A DNA stretch of 64,000 bases from assembly GCA_016124845.1 (NCBI GenBank), contig WGMW01000029.1, positions 1 through 64,000 on the forward strand, written 5' to 3'. A program made the position numbers and the translations under genes. This document shows positions 34,349 through 43,600 of the stretch, in pieces (positions within the stretch are counted from its first letter, which is position 1; every line of letters begins with the position of its first letter). The notes beneath the pieces were generated by a model. That model was not told where the DNA came from. It did no database searches and saw only the letters and a list, made by a program, of their open reading frames with translations. Source of the DNA: Flavobacteriales bacterium. GTDB lineage: Bacteria > Bacteroidota > Bacteroidia > UBA10329.

Positions 34349-34755
34349 TGGACCAAAACGGCCCGATCCTGCTGTTTGACGGTGTCTGCAACCTTTGCAG
34401 CGGGTCGGTTCAATTCATGCTAAAGCGAAACAGCAAGGCCAACATCCGCTTTGCTTCCTTGCAATCGGAATTTGCCAAAGAAGCGTTACGCAACTCCGAT
34501 CTGCCAAGCAACTATCTCGATAGTCTGGTTTTGCTTGAAAACGGCAGAACCCATGTAAAGAGTGATGCGGCTTTGAGGCTATCCAAACACATGGATGGAA
34601 TCTGGAAGATCGGTTCCGTTTTTCTTATCGTCCCCCGTTTTATTAGAAATGCGATTTACGACCTCATTGCGAAATATCGATACCGCTGGTTCGGAAAAAA
34701 AGACGTTTGCTGGCTGCCGAAACCTGAATGGAAAGACCGTTTTCTCGATCAGTAG
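34348..34755 (+). CDS. DCC family thiol-disulfide oxidoreductase-like protein (DUF393)
   Basis: The product (135 aa) has the family motif LFDGVCNLC with a CxxC at C14-C17 (the D-C-C after which the family is named) and the typical RYRWFGKKDVCWLP near the end. The family is thioredoxin-like and probably redox active; its precise substrate is unknown. Its ATG shares a base with the stop of the FG-GAP protein gene (TAATG), so it is translationally coupled, and it overlaps the convergent protease gene by 7 bp. Confidence 0.88.
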   Translation: MDQNGPILLFDGVCNLCSGSVQFMLKRNSKANIRFASLQSEFAKEALRNSDLPSNYLDSLVLLENGRTHVKSDAALRLSKHMDGIWKIGSVFLIVPRFIRNAIYDLIAKYRYRWFGKKDVCWLPKPEWKDRFLDQ

Positions 34756-35177
34756 GTCAAAATAAGTTCTGACTTTCCGTAATCGATAACGACCTCGTAT
34801 TTCCTTAGGAAGTCACCGCCAAGCACCATGTCAATTGGCACCAGACCGAGTTCTGCGTAAGATGCATTGATATGTGATAGATCCAATGAAACGATGGCGA
34901 ATTGATCCGCTACAAGATCTCCGAGAATAAACTGTTTCACAGTGAACTTGAAGCCTTCCATGCTGTCTGTTCCAAGACCTTTGGAAAGTTTCTCCGCCTT
35001 TTCAAATTCCGTTTCATCCGTAAACAGATGAATTCGGTTCTTATCGAAAACGGTCTGAGACGCTCCCGTATCAACGAGAATGTTTGCCAAATTCCCGTTC
35101 ACGAACCCGCTCACAGCCACGTGAACGCCCGAGTTTTCAATCTCAACGAATCGGATAGGAACAGAAAATGAAGCCAT
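34749..35177 (-). CDS. Retropepsin-like aspartic protease
   Basis: The product (142 aa) carries the aspartic-protease motif ILVDTGASQTVFD with D36, a flap-like central part, and the hydrophobic-hydrophobic-Gly element DMVLGGDFL near 118-126. One motif per chain means it works as a homodimer, as in retroviral and gag-asp_proteas/PF13650-type proteins. No signal peptide with the start chosen (MASFSVPIRF, 35177); the six-residue extension to 35195 is also possible. Targets are unknown. It is convergent with the DCC gene. Confidence 0.8.
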   Translation of the reverse strand: MASFSVPIRFVEIENSGVHVAVSGFVNGNLANILVDTGASQTVFDKNRIHLFTDETEFEKAEKLSKGLGTDSMEGFKFTVKQFILGDLVADQFAIVSLDLSHINASYAELGLVPIDMVLGGDFLRKYEVVIDYGKSELILTY

Positions 35178-35233
35178 AGAAGAGACGGTCATCACCGCAC
35201 TTCAAATTTAAGTACGGAATTCACCTAAAACAA

Positions 35234-35266
35234 GAAGCCCCATCCGCCTGAGGCGAACGGGGCTTC
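35234..35266 (-). terminator. Terminator of mdh
   Basis: GAAGCCCC/GGGGCTTC outer stem with an inner CGCCT/AGGCG hairpin; on the minus strand it is followed by TTGTTTT. It lies 22 bp past the mdh stop. Confidence 0.8.
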
Positions 35267-35288
35267 CATCAGATCAATTCAAGCTGAA

Positions 35289-36224
35289 TCAGGCCGTAGC
35301 CGCTTCCAACAGTCCGTTGGTCTTACGAACGCCCTCAGCACTTTCTGCAAGTTTCGCTTTTTCAGCTTCATCAAGATCGATCTCAACGATCTTTTCAATG
35401 CCGTTCTTGCCCAAAATGGCTGGCGCACCAATGCAGATGTCGCTCAATCCGTACTCGCCCTCAAGCATCACAGAACAAGGGAACATCTTCTTCTGGTCGC
35501 ATCCTATGGCCTGCACCAAAGCAGAAACAGCTGCACCTGGAGCGTACCATGCGCTTGTTCCCAACATTCTTGTAAGCGTTGCCCCGCCAACTTTGGTAGC
35601 TTCAGCAACCTCGGAAAGTCTTTCGGCAGAGAGGAAAGCCGAAACTGGAACTCCGTTTCTCACAGCCAAACGTGTCAAAGGAAGCATGCCTGTATCGCTG
35701 TGTCCACCGATCACCATCCCGTCAACATCAGAGGCCGGACAACCCAACGCCTCACTCAAGCGGTACTTGAAACGTGCGCTGTCCAATGCACCGCCCATAC
35801 CAATGATCCTGTTCTTTGGAAGACCTGTTGCCTTGTGTACCAAGTAGGTCATGGTGTCCATTGGATTGCTCACCACAATGATGATCACGTTCGGAGAATA
35901 TTTGATAAGGCTTGTGGCAACACTTTTTACAATTCCTGCGTTGATGCCGATCAACTCCTCGCGCGTCATTCCTGGTTTACGTGGAATTCCGCTGGTAATA
36001 ACGGCCACATCGCTGCCTGCTGTCTTCGAGTAATCGTTGGTGCTCCCAACAATTTTGGTATCGAAACCGTTCAGACTTGCCGTTTGCATCAGATCCATGG
36101 CCTTACCCTCGGCATAATCTTCTTTAATGTCTACGAGAACAACCTCTGAAGCAAAATCTTTGATAGCGATGTACTCAGCGCAACTTGCACCTACCGCTCC
36201 TGCTCCTACTACTGTAACTTTCAT
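35289..36224 (-). CDS. mdh: Malate dehydrogenase
   Basis: Mdh (311 aa, the LDH-like type) interconverts malate and oxaloacetate with NAD in the TCA cycle. The NAD motif VVGAGAVGAS is at 5-14, the substrate-binding loop GIPRKPGMTREEL near 80-92, and the catalytic His in GGHSDTGMLP near 174-183. The R in PRKPGM separates it from lactate dehydrogenase. Monocistronic with a clear promoter and terminator; divergent from the sigma-factor gene. Confidence 0.95.
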   Translation of the reverse strand: MKVTVVGAGAVGASCAEYIAIKDFASEVVLVDIKEDYAEGKAMDLMQTASLNGFDTKIVGSTNDYSKTAGSDVAVITSGIPRKPGMTREELIGINAGIVKSVATSLIKYSPNVIIIVVSNPMDTMTYLVHKATGLPKNRIIGMGGALDSARFKYRLSEALGCPASDVDGMVIGGHSDTGMLPLTRLAVRNGVPVSAFLSAERLSEVAEATKVGGATLTRMLGTSAWYAPGAAVSALVQAIGCDQKKMFPCSVMLEGEYGLSDICIGAPAILGKNGIEKIVEIDLDEAEKAKLAESAEGVRKTNGLLEAATA

Positions 36225-36285
36225 GGTATGATTTTATTTGGATTTTCGTTTCTGAAACGCCCTTTGACTCACTCAGGACAGGGCG

Positions 36286-36315
36286 CAAATGTAGAAAAGA
36301 AGCGGTACGGCCAAA
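36286..36315 (-). promoter_or_regulatory. Promoter of mdh
   Basis: On the minus strand TTTG (36315-36312), 18 bp, TACATTTG (36293-36286): both consensus elements are present. The leader to ATG 36224 is about 57 nt. Confidence 0.7.
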
Positions 36316-36372
36316 AGCAGACAAAGGTCAGTTTTGATCCTTTTAACAATCGCGCATTTTTCAGCCATGGCT

Positions 36373-36380
36373 TAACTTTG
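36373..36380 (+). promoter_or_regulatory. -7 promoter element upstream of the ECF sigma gene
   Basis: TAACTTTG matches TAnnTTTG, giving a leader of about 75 nt to the GTG at 36461. No TTTG lies at -33. This 236-bp divergent region otherwise shows only the mdh promoter. Confidence 0.45.
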
Positions 36381-36460
36381 ATTTCGCAGTCTGTTTACCT
36401 TGCGTTCAAATTCGTGTTGCAATAGGCAACCCGTAAAATTCACCCTCGTTATCTGTTTGC

Positions 36461-37036
36461 GTGCAACCAACTGACCAAGAGCTCCAAGATCTGATAGCCG
36501 GTTGTCTGAAAAACGACCGCAAATGCCAGCAGAAGATCTACGAGATGTTCTATGGGAAAATGTTGGGAGTATGCATGAGGTACACCCGAGATCTTGACCA
36601 AGGAAAAGAATTGGTGCAGGAAGGATTCATCAAGCTCTTCGGAAACCTCGAAAAGTATAAGAACGATGGTTCTTTTGAAGGCTGGGTGAGGCGTATTTTC
36701 ACGAACAACGCGATCGACTCATTCAGAAGGAAAAAGCACCAGGATTTTGTACCGGATGATGATTATCAGGTACTGAATTTGGCCGATGACAAGGACGAAC
36801 ACGAATTTTTAGACCCCGAAGAGGAAACCATTCAACCAAAACACGTCATAGAAGCGATGCAGCAACTTTCCCCAGCATATCAGATGGTCTTCAACCTCTA
36901 TGTAATGGAGAATTACTCGCATCAGGAAATTGCCGATGAATTGGGTATAAGTGTGGGAACTTCCAAATCGAACCTCGCCAAAGCGCGGATGAACATGAAG
37001 AAGATCCTGAAAAAACAATTTGCCGACCGACTTTAA
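36461..37036 (+). CDS. ECF-type RNA polymerase sigma factor
   Basis: The product (191 aa) is a sigma-70 family ECF factor: region 2 at about 24-92 (MLGVCMRYTRDLDQGKELVQEGFIKLF, then FEGWVRRIFTNNAIDSFRR) and region 4 at about 128-182 (LSPAYQMVFNLYVMENYSHQEIADELGISVGTSKS). It starts with GTG 36461; the frame is closed just upstream and no ATG is available. Six bases after its stop starts the gene for a membrane protein with an anti-sigma-like N-terminus, so the pair is a sigma/anti-sigma module. It resembles T9SS-linked regulators such as P. gingivalis SigP only in class. The nearest candidate targets are the adhesin genes that follow. Confidence 0.9.
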   Translation: MQPTDQELQDLIAGCLKNDRKCQQKIYEMFYGKMLGVCMRYTRDLDQGKELVQEGFIKLFGNLEKYKNDGSFEGWVRRIFTNNAIDSFRRKKHQDFVPDDDYQVLNLADDKDEHEFLDPEEETIQPKHVIEAMQQLSPAYQMVFNLYVMENYSHQEIADELGISVGTSKSNLAKARMNMKKILKKQFADRL

Positions 37037-37042
37037 AGACAC

Positions 37043-38344
37043 ATGAGTAACCCATTTGACGATAAAATAAAGCAGGCACTCGAGGAATTCGAGATGCCAT
37101 ACGATGCCAACGCTTGGGCGGAACTGGAGAAGCAGCTTCCGCAAAGTGGCGGTGCCGCGCCCGGTGGCAACCAGTTCAACTGGAAGCTGGCAGCCCTTTT
37201 TGCAGCCGTGGCCACCATTGCCACTACTATTTGGTATGTGAACCGACCTGAGAAAACAGATGTGGCTGAAACAACTACAGAAACCGTTGTTGTTGAAACA
37301 CCCGAACAGAATGAGGTGATCGAGAGCGATGATGCCATTGGTGTGTCTGGAACACACGAAGAGCGCAGAACTGAAGCCGTAACTGAAACCCATCCTTCGA
37401 AAGAAGCTGCTGAGAAAGCTGTGGCTTCGGATAAGTCGGTTCTGAAAGACCAGAAACCTGTCGATGTGCAGAACACTTCTGCACAGAAAGACGAAAAACC
37501 AGCTCCTGTTGCCGAACCAACGAAAGATGAATCACCCATCAAAGTTGTTCCGAGCAAAACCGAACAGCAGAATTTTGTGGTGGATTTCAAACCAAGCGCG
37601 GTGGTTGTGTGTGCTGGATCGGATGTCACATTCATCAACAGTTCATCTGATAAGAACGCTGAAATGGTGTGGGATTTCGGTGATGGCGAAACAAGCACGG
37701 AACTGAACCCGGTTCATAACTACGTTCTTTCAGGAAACTACACCGTCACCTTAAGCGGCTCTAAGGGTTCCAAAAGTGCAGATCATTCGGTAACGGTTAC
37801 CGTCAATCCCGCTCCAACGCCAATGTTCTCGGCTTCTCGAAAACTGGACGGTTACGTGGTCATTCCGCTCTACTCTTTCGGCACGGGAACACAACCGGGC
37901 GAAACTGCCGTTTGGAGCTTCTCTGATGGTTCGAAAAGTGTCGGAAACGCAACGGACCATCTGTTCAGAGAAGGTGGAAAACACAAGGTTGAGCTCACCG
38001 TTACCAATCAGTACGGTTGCTCTACTAAGATTGACGAATCGTACACGACCTACGAGGATTTTGACCTGCTGGCGCCACAGGCATTCACTCCCAATGGCGA
38101 TGGCAACAATGAGACTTTTATTCCAGTTGCTTTATCAGAAATGGGAATTGCTTTCAATCTGATCATTCGCAACCAAACAGGCCACATCGTTTATCAGACA
38201 AGCAACGCCAACGAACCATGGGACGGAACGCTGAACAATGGCAGCCAGAAAGCAGATGTAGGCGTTTATTTCTGGACCGTACTGCTAAAAGAAAATGTAG
38301 TTAGTAAAAAAGACTTCAATGGTACAATTCACCTGTCACGCTAA
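37043..38344 (+). CDS. Anti-sigma-like membrane protein with PKD and type-B T9SS C-terminal domain
   Basis: The product (433 aa) has a cytoplasmic N-terminus of about 47 residues (PFDDKIKQALEEFEMPYDA, NAWAELEKQL), of the kind seen in Bacteroidota anti-sigma-like proteins, then one membrane segment (about 48-65) and no cleavable signal peptide. A Thr/Glu/Val-rich low-complexity linker (68-175) follows, then a PKD domain (about 183-256, WDFGDGETSTELNP) and a PKD-like domain (260-335). Residues 343-433 (QAFTPNGDGNNETF ... WDGTLNNGSQ) are a gliding-motility/T9SS type-B C-terminal domain (TIGR04131). It is 6 bp downstream of the sigma gene. The combination of an anti-sigma-like head with a secretion signal is the oddest feature of the locus. 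The anti-sigma role is inference; the domains are seen. Confidence 0.8.
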   Translation: MSNPFDDKIKQALEEFEMPYDANAWAELEKQLPQSGGAAPGGNQFNWKLAALFAAVATIATTIWYVNRPEKTDVAETTTETVVVETPEQNEVIESDDAIGVSGTHEERRTEAVTETHPSKEAAEKAVASDKSVLKDQKPVDVQNTSAQKDEKPAPVAEPTKDESPIKVVPSKTEQQNFVVDFKPSAVVVCAGSDVTFINSSSDKNAEMVWDFGDGETSTELNPVHNYVLSGNYTVTLSGSKGSKSADHSVTVTVNPAPTPMFSASRKLDGYVVIPLYSFGTGTQPGETAVWSFSDGSKSVGNATDHLFREGGKHKVELTVTNQYGCSTKIDESYTTYEDFDLLAPQAFTPNGDGNNETFIPVALSEMGIAFNLIIRNQTGHIVYQTSNANEPWDGTLNNGSQKADVGVYFWTVLLKENVVSKKDFNGTIHLSR

Positions 38345-38355
38345 GTTCAACTTTG

Positions 38356-38363
38356 TATCTTTG
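38356..38363 (+). promoter_or_regulatory. -7 promoter element of the first adhesin gene
   Basis: TATCTTTG is a consensus match 12 bp past the previous stop; the leader to ATG 38388 would be about 20 nt. No -33 TTTG is present, compatible with an alternative sigma factor or activator. Confidence 0.4.
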
Positions 38364-38387
38364 GAAGTCGCACAAGAACCAAAATCC

Positions 38388-40619
38388 ATGACCTCACACA
38401 TTTTAAACCCGATAAAACGACTGATTCCCATCTTGGCATGGGTTCTCGGCCTTTTGTCTGCCCAAACAATGGTGGCGCAAACAGTTGATGTTGGACCACC
38501 GGATACGTCTGTTTGTAACGGTCAACCGATAACACTTACCGCGGTAACCACAGGAGTGAACACGAATCCAACATTCACGTCCATAAACGTTCCTTCGGAT
38601 GATATTCACTCTCAGGTACTGAACATTGGGTTTCCCTTCCAATTCTTCGGGAACACTTACACACAATGCGTGGCATCGTCCAATGGCTATATCACGTTCG
38701 ATCTTACGCAGGCAAATGCATATTCTCCTTGGAGCATTGGTAGTGCAAGCCCAACTCCGGGTGTACCCGACAATGCCATCATGTTCCCTTGGCAGGACAT
38801 TAATCCAGGTGCAGGTTCTGGTGGAACCAATGCTGCCGATTGTGGAGATGGAACCTTTGTCATAGACTATGTGGATATTGCCATGTTCAGTTGCACCAGT
38901 TTGAACTTCACCATGCAAGTGGTGCTCCATCAGGGAACAAATTATATAGACACCTACATCACCAACAAACCGCTTTGCACCACTTGGAACGGTGGTGCTG
39001 CCATTCACGGTCTGGAGAATGCAACCGGAACCCAAGCAGTTATTGTGCCCGGAAGAAATTTCCCGACACAATGGTCTGTGACCAATGATGCGGTCAGATT
39101 TGTTCCGGATGGATTTGGAAGTTACACCATCGACCAGACCATTCCTTTCAACCCGATTCCTGTGGGGCAGGAAGTGATCGAATGGACAGATGAGTCAGGA
39201 ACAGTTTTGGGAAACCAGAACAGCATCACAGTAACACCGACACAACCGACCTGGTATTACTGTACTTACAAATCCGCTTGCTCTGCCATCACCGTTTCAG
39301 ATTCCATTCTGGTTACGCTCGGAAACGTGAACATTTCGGCCCAACCTACTGACGCAAGCTGCTATAGCTATGATGATGGGTTTGTACGCATCGACCCGGT
39401 TGGGAGTACATTCCCGGTAACGTTGGGTCTATTGGATGCCAATCAGAATGTGCTTCAAACAGTCAATAACGTAAACGGAATCGACACCCTTTTTGGGCTG
39501 ATCGCTGGCGACTATACCGCCACCGTAACCGATGGTGTCGGTTGTACTACCGAACTCAATTTCGCTATTGATGAACCCACGGAATTGGTTGCAAATGCAG
39601 ATCATTTGGACATTCTCTGCAACGGTGACGACAACGGAACCGCCTGGGCATACCCAAGCGGAAGCGTTCCTCCGTACACATTCCAATGGAATGATCCGCT
39701 TCAGCAGGTTAAAGACTCTATCGGTTTCCTTGCTCCGGGAGCTTACACGCTTACGGTCACCGATTCTCACAATTGTGTTGACGACACCACATTGAGCATT
39801 CTTGAGCCTCTTCCGCTGATCTTGGATCTTACCTCTGGTGCTGACACCTGCCTTTACACGAATGGTGCTGTGCGCGCTGCCTTGCAAGGAGGCACACCGC
39901 CTTATGCTTATGACTGGAGCAACTTGGGCGGTGACTCTGCAAACTATTCCATCGATCTTGTGAACACAGCATGGAGCATGATTTCCAATCTCTCTCAAGG
40001 CGAATACGCAGTCACCGTTACAGACTCGAACAACTGCGAAATTGACGGCAGCATAGAAGTACCGCTGATTCCGCCACCGTTGGCCGATTTCCTAAGCCGT
40101 TCAAAACCAGAGGAATTCGTTGACCCGAACGTCTTGTTTGACAACCAAAGTACAGCTGCGCTCACCTATGAATGGCATTTTGGCGATGGCAATATTTCTT
40201 ACGAAGAAGACCCTGAACATTCGTATGACACATCAGGAGTTTATCTGGTGATGCTTATTGCCTATAACGAACCTCAGTACGGCTGTGCCGACACTACATT
40301 CAATTACATTGAAGTTGAACCGTTCTTCACGTTTTATGTGCCAAGCGGCTTTACACCGGATGATGATGGCAAAAATGACACGTGGGGTCCAGTGGGACAG
40401 AATTTTGAAGTAGAGAGCTACAACGTGAAAATTTACGACCGTTGGGGAACGCTGATCTGGCAGACCGACAACCCGGAGAAACGATGGGACGGAACCATGC
40501 AGAGCAGCACAAAAGATGTTCCGCAGGGAATGTACGTCTATGTGTTCACTATGAAGAAGTTCAACACGTTTGAACCCAAGGTGATAAAAGGAACGGTAAC
40601 GCTGTATCGACATAAATAA
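38388..40619 (+). CDS. SprB-repeat adhesin A with type-B T9SS C-terminal domain
   Basis: The product (743 aa) begins at ATG 38388 with a signal peptide of about 32 residues (TMVA-Q). An N-terminal beta-sandwich domain (about 50-245; GFPFQFFGNTYTQCVASSNGYITF), resembling nidogen-type domains, is shared with the next adhesin. Three SprB repeats (PF13573) follow with the pattern CNGDDNGTAWAYPSGSVPPYTFQW ... GAYTLTVTDSHNC, then a PKD domain (YEWHFGDGNISYEEDPEHSY) and the type-B C-terminal domain (FTFYVPSGFTPDDDGKNDTW ... YDRWGTLIW) at about 650-743. Secreted by T9SS and displayed on the surface. SprB of Flavobacterium is the gliding adhesin; here adhesion is likely, gliding is not shown. Confidence 0.88.
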   Translation: MTSHILNPIKRLIPILAWVLGLLSAQTMVAQTVDVGPPDTSVCNGQPITLTAVTTGVNTNPTFTSINVPSDDIHSQVLNIGFPFQFFGNTYTQCVASSNGYITFDLTQANAYSPWSIGSASPTPGVPDNAIMFPWQDINPGAGSGGTNAADCGDGTFVIDYVDIAMFSCTSLNFTMQVVLHQGTNYIDTYITNKPLCTTWNGGAAIHGLENATGTQAVIVPGRNFPTQWSVTNDAVRFVPDGFGSYTIDQTIPFNPIPVGQEVIEWTDESGTVLGNQNSITVTPTQPTWYYCTYKSACSAITVSDSILVTLGNVNISAQPTDASCYSYDDGFVRIDPVGSTFPVTLGLLDANQNVLQTVNNVNGIDTLFGLIAGDYTATVTDGVGCTTELNFAIDEPTELVANADHLDILCNGDDNGTAWAYPSGSVPPYTFQWNDPLQQVKDSIGFLAPGAYTLTVTDSHNCVDDTTLSILEPLPLILDLTSGADTCLYTNGAVRAALQGGTPPYAYDWSNLGGDSANYSIDLVNTAWSMISNLSQGEYAVTVTDSNNCEIDGSIEVPLIPPPLADFLSRSKPEEFVDPNVLFDNQSTAALTYEWHFGDGNISYEEDPEHSYDTSGVYLVMLIAYNEPQYGCADTTFNYIEVEPFFTFYVPSGFTPDDDGKNDTWGPVGQNFEVESYNVKIYDRWGTLIWQTDNPEKRWDGTMQSSTKDVPQGMYVYVFTMKKFNTFEPKVIKGTVTLYRHK

Positions 40620-40643
40620 GTTGACCATTCAAATTAGCAGGAG

Positions 40644-43600
40644 GTGTATGATCTGAAGTTTTATCGAATAAGTTTCTTTAGCCTTCTGATCTTTCTGACC
40701 GCATGGTCGGATGCCTTTGCCCAACCGGGTTGCCCGAACATTGTCTGCGGCCCCAATCAATCTGTCGATTGTAATGTCAATTGTGTTGACCTTACGGCAA
40801 CCGTGCTTGAAACTGGCACTACCGAAACCTATACCGTATCGTCTGTTCCCTACGCTCCTCCCGCACCTTTTACCGGAGGAACCGCTCAGTTCATAAACAC
40901 AGATGACATTTGGGGAGACGTAATCAACCTTCCGTTCAATTTCTGTTTTTATGGAAACCAGTACAATCAGGTGGTCATTGGTGCCAACGGGTTGATAACA
41001 TTTGATGTATCCCTGGCCACTCAGTTCTGTGCCTGGTCCTACACGGCAAGTTGCCCCACACCAGGCCCACCACCAGGTGGACTCTACAACAATTCCATCA
41101 TGGGCGCCTATCACGATATCGACCCAAGCATGGGAGGCGATATTTCATACTTCATTCAAGGTTCGGCTCCTTGCAGAATGTTTGTTGTCAGTTTTCATGA
41201 CGTTCCTCATTATGACTGTGACTGTAGTTTCTTCTCATCTTGCAAGAAAACGACCCAGCAGATCGTTATTTACGAAACGACCAACGTAATAGAAGTTTAC
41301 ATTCAGCAAAAGGAACTCTGTAGCAGTTGGAACAATGGCAACGCCACCATCGGCATTCAGGATGCCACCGGTAGCACGGGAGTTACACCTCCTGGAAGGA
41401 ATACCGGTGCATGGACGGCCAGCAACGAAGGTTGGAGGTTTACGCCCAGCGGCACACCGAACTATGTTGTCACCTGGTACGATGGAAATACTGTTGTTGG
41501 AAATGGCCTGACCGTAAACGTGTGTCCGAGTGCCACAACCACCTACGATGCAGAAGTTGTATATACCAACTGCGATGGAGCTACGGTTACGGTAACCGAC
41601 CAAGTAACGGTGACCCAGAACAGCACCGTTTCAGTAAGTGTGTCTCCTGCCAACACCGATGTTTGTAGCGCAACTCCCACAACACTTACGGCCAGCAGTC
41701 CCAACTCGGGAATGAGCTACACTTGGTCTCCGGCCACAGGGCTTTCGGCAACAACGGGGACAACCGTTGATGCCACGCCAACCACAACCACAACTTATAC
41801 GGTTACGGGAAGTGACGGCACCTGCTCAGCAAGTGCCAATGCCATCATCAACGTAGTGCAAGTTTCAGCAACCACATCATCCACAGATGCTTCTTGCGCG
41901 GGCGATGACGGTACAGCTACCGTCACTCCGAGCGGAGGCGTAACGCCCTACACCTATTCTTGGAGTACCAATCCTCCACAGAGTACGCAAACAGCTACAG
42001 GCTTGGCCGCTGGCAATTATGATGTAACCGTAACGGACGCCACGGGCTGCACCCACACAGAAACGGTTACCGTGAATCTGACCCTTGGTTCGCTTTCTCC
42101 TCCTGACGTTACAGCAACAGATGCCATTTGCACCAGCGATAACGGAACCGCAACGGCTACTCCAATAGACGGAACTGCTCCATTCGCATATCAATGGGAT
42201 GATGCTGCCGCACAGACCACACAAACGGCTGTTGGACTGGCGGCTGGCACATACAATGTCACTATTACGGATGCAGGAGGATGCCAATCATCCAATTCGG
42301 TTGTTGTCGGTATCGATCCCGGAGACCTCGCAGTAAGTATTTCAAACTCAACCGATGTATTGTGCAATGGATCGTGTGATGGAACTGCTACCGCCACAAC
42401 ACAGGGAGGAACAGCGCCTTACCTTTTTGTTTGGGACGATCCCGCCAATCAGCAAACAGCACAGGCAACCAACCTTTGTGCAGGAACTTACAATGTGGGT
42501 GTTGCTGACGCGAACGGCTGCCTGGCCACCGATCAGGTTATAATTGGGGAGCCAACGGCCATAATACCAAGTGCGGTCATGGACGCACAATCCAATTGTG
42601 GCAACCCAGATGGGCAGGCAACAGCATCTGCAACAGGAGGAACTGTCGCTGTAGATTATAGCTATTCATGGAACTCAACTCCAGTTCAAACCTCTGCAAC
42701 AGCCACGGGGCTGACGCCTGCAACATACACGGTCACGGTTACTGATGACAACGGCTGTACAGCATCTACAGACGTGGATGTAACCTCCACACCGGGATTC
42801 ACGGCCAGTATCTCATCATTTACAGACGCAATTTGCTTTTCGAACTGCGATGGCGAAGCTACCGTACAGGCCAATGCAGGCAATACACCACCGCTCACTT
42901 ATGCTTGGAACACAGTTCCTGTACAAGCCTCTGCAACCGCTACTTCGCTTTGTGCAGGAAATTACGATGTGACCATAACTGATGCACTCGGTTGCATGGC
43001 CACAACCTCGGTCACCATCGGCCAACCTGTAAAGTTGACCGCCACGGTCAATGCAAGCGCCAGCCCAATTTGCATCGGTGAGTCAAGCGATCTTACATCT
43101 GTGCTGATCGGTGGTACGGCTCCTTATGGGCAATTCTCTTGGACAGCTTCGCCAACCGACCCAACACTGGTCGGGTCGCAGCAGAACCCAACAGTCTCTC
43201 CGATCATTTCCACCACATATACATTTAGCGGAGCCGATGCCAACGGCTGTACTTCTACACCTGTGGACGTTACAGTGGAAGTCCTCGATCCGCTTACCCT
43301 AACTATTGAACGGCCTTTGTTCAGCCCAGATACGGGAATCTGTCCGTACGATTTTGCTGTGATCGACCTTTCTGCAACAGGCGGTGACGAGAATTACAGC
43401 TACTATCTGCAACCCGACCTGACAACACCTTTGAGTTTGCCAATGCAGGTTGAACCGGGAACCACCACCACATACGATTTTGTTGTGAATGACGGATGCA
43501 CCACACCGCCTGCTTCAGCTTCAAGTACCATCACGGTTTTTCAATTGCCTCAAGTGGATTTCACCGCTGAACCGCCCAACGGCTGTGATGAACTGACGAC

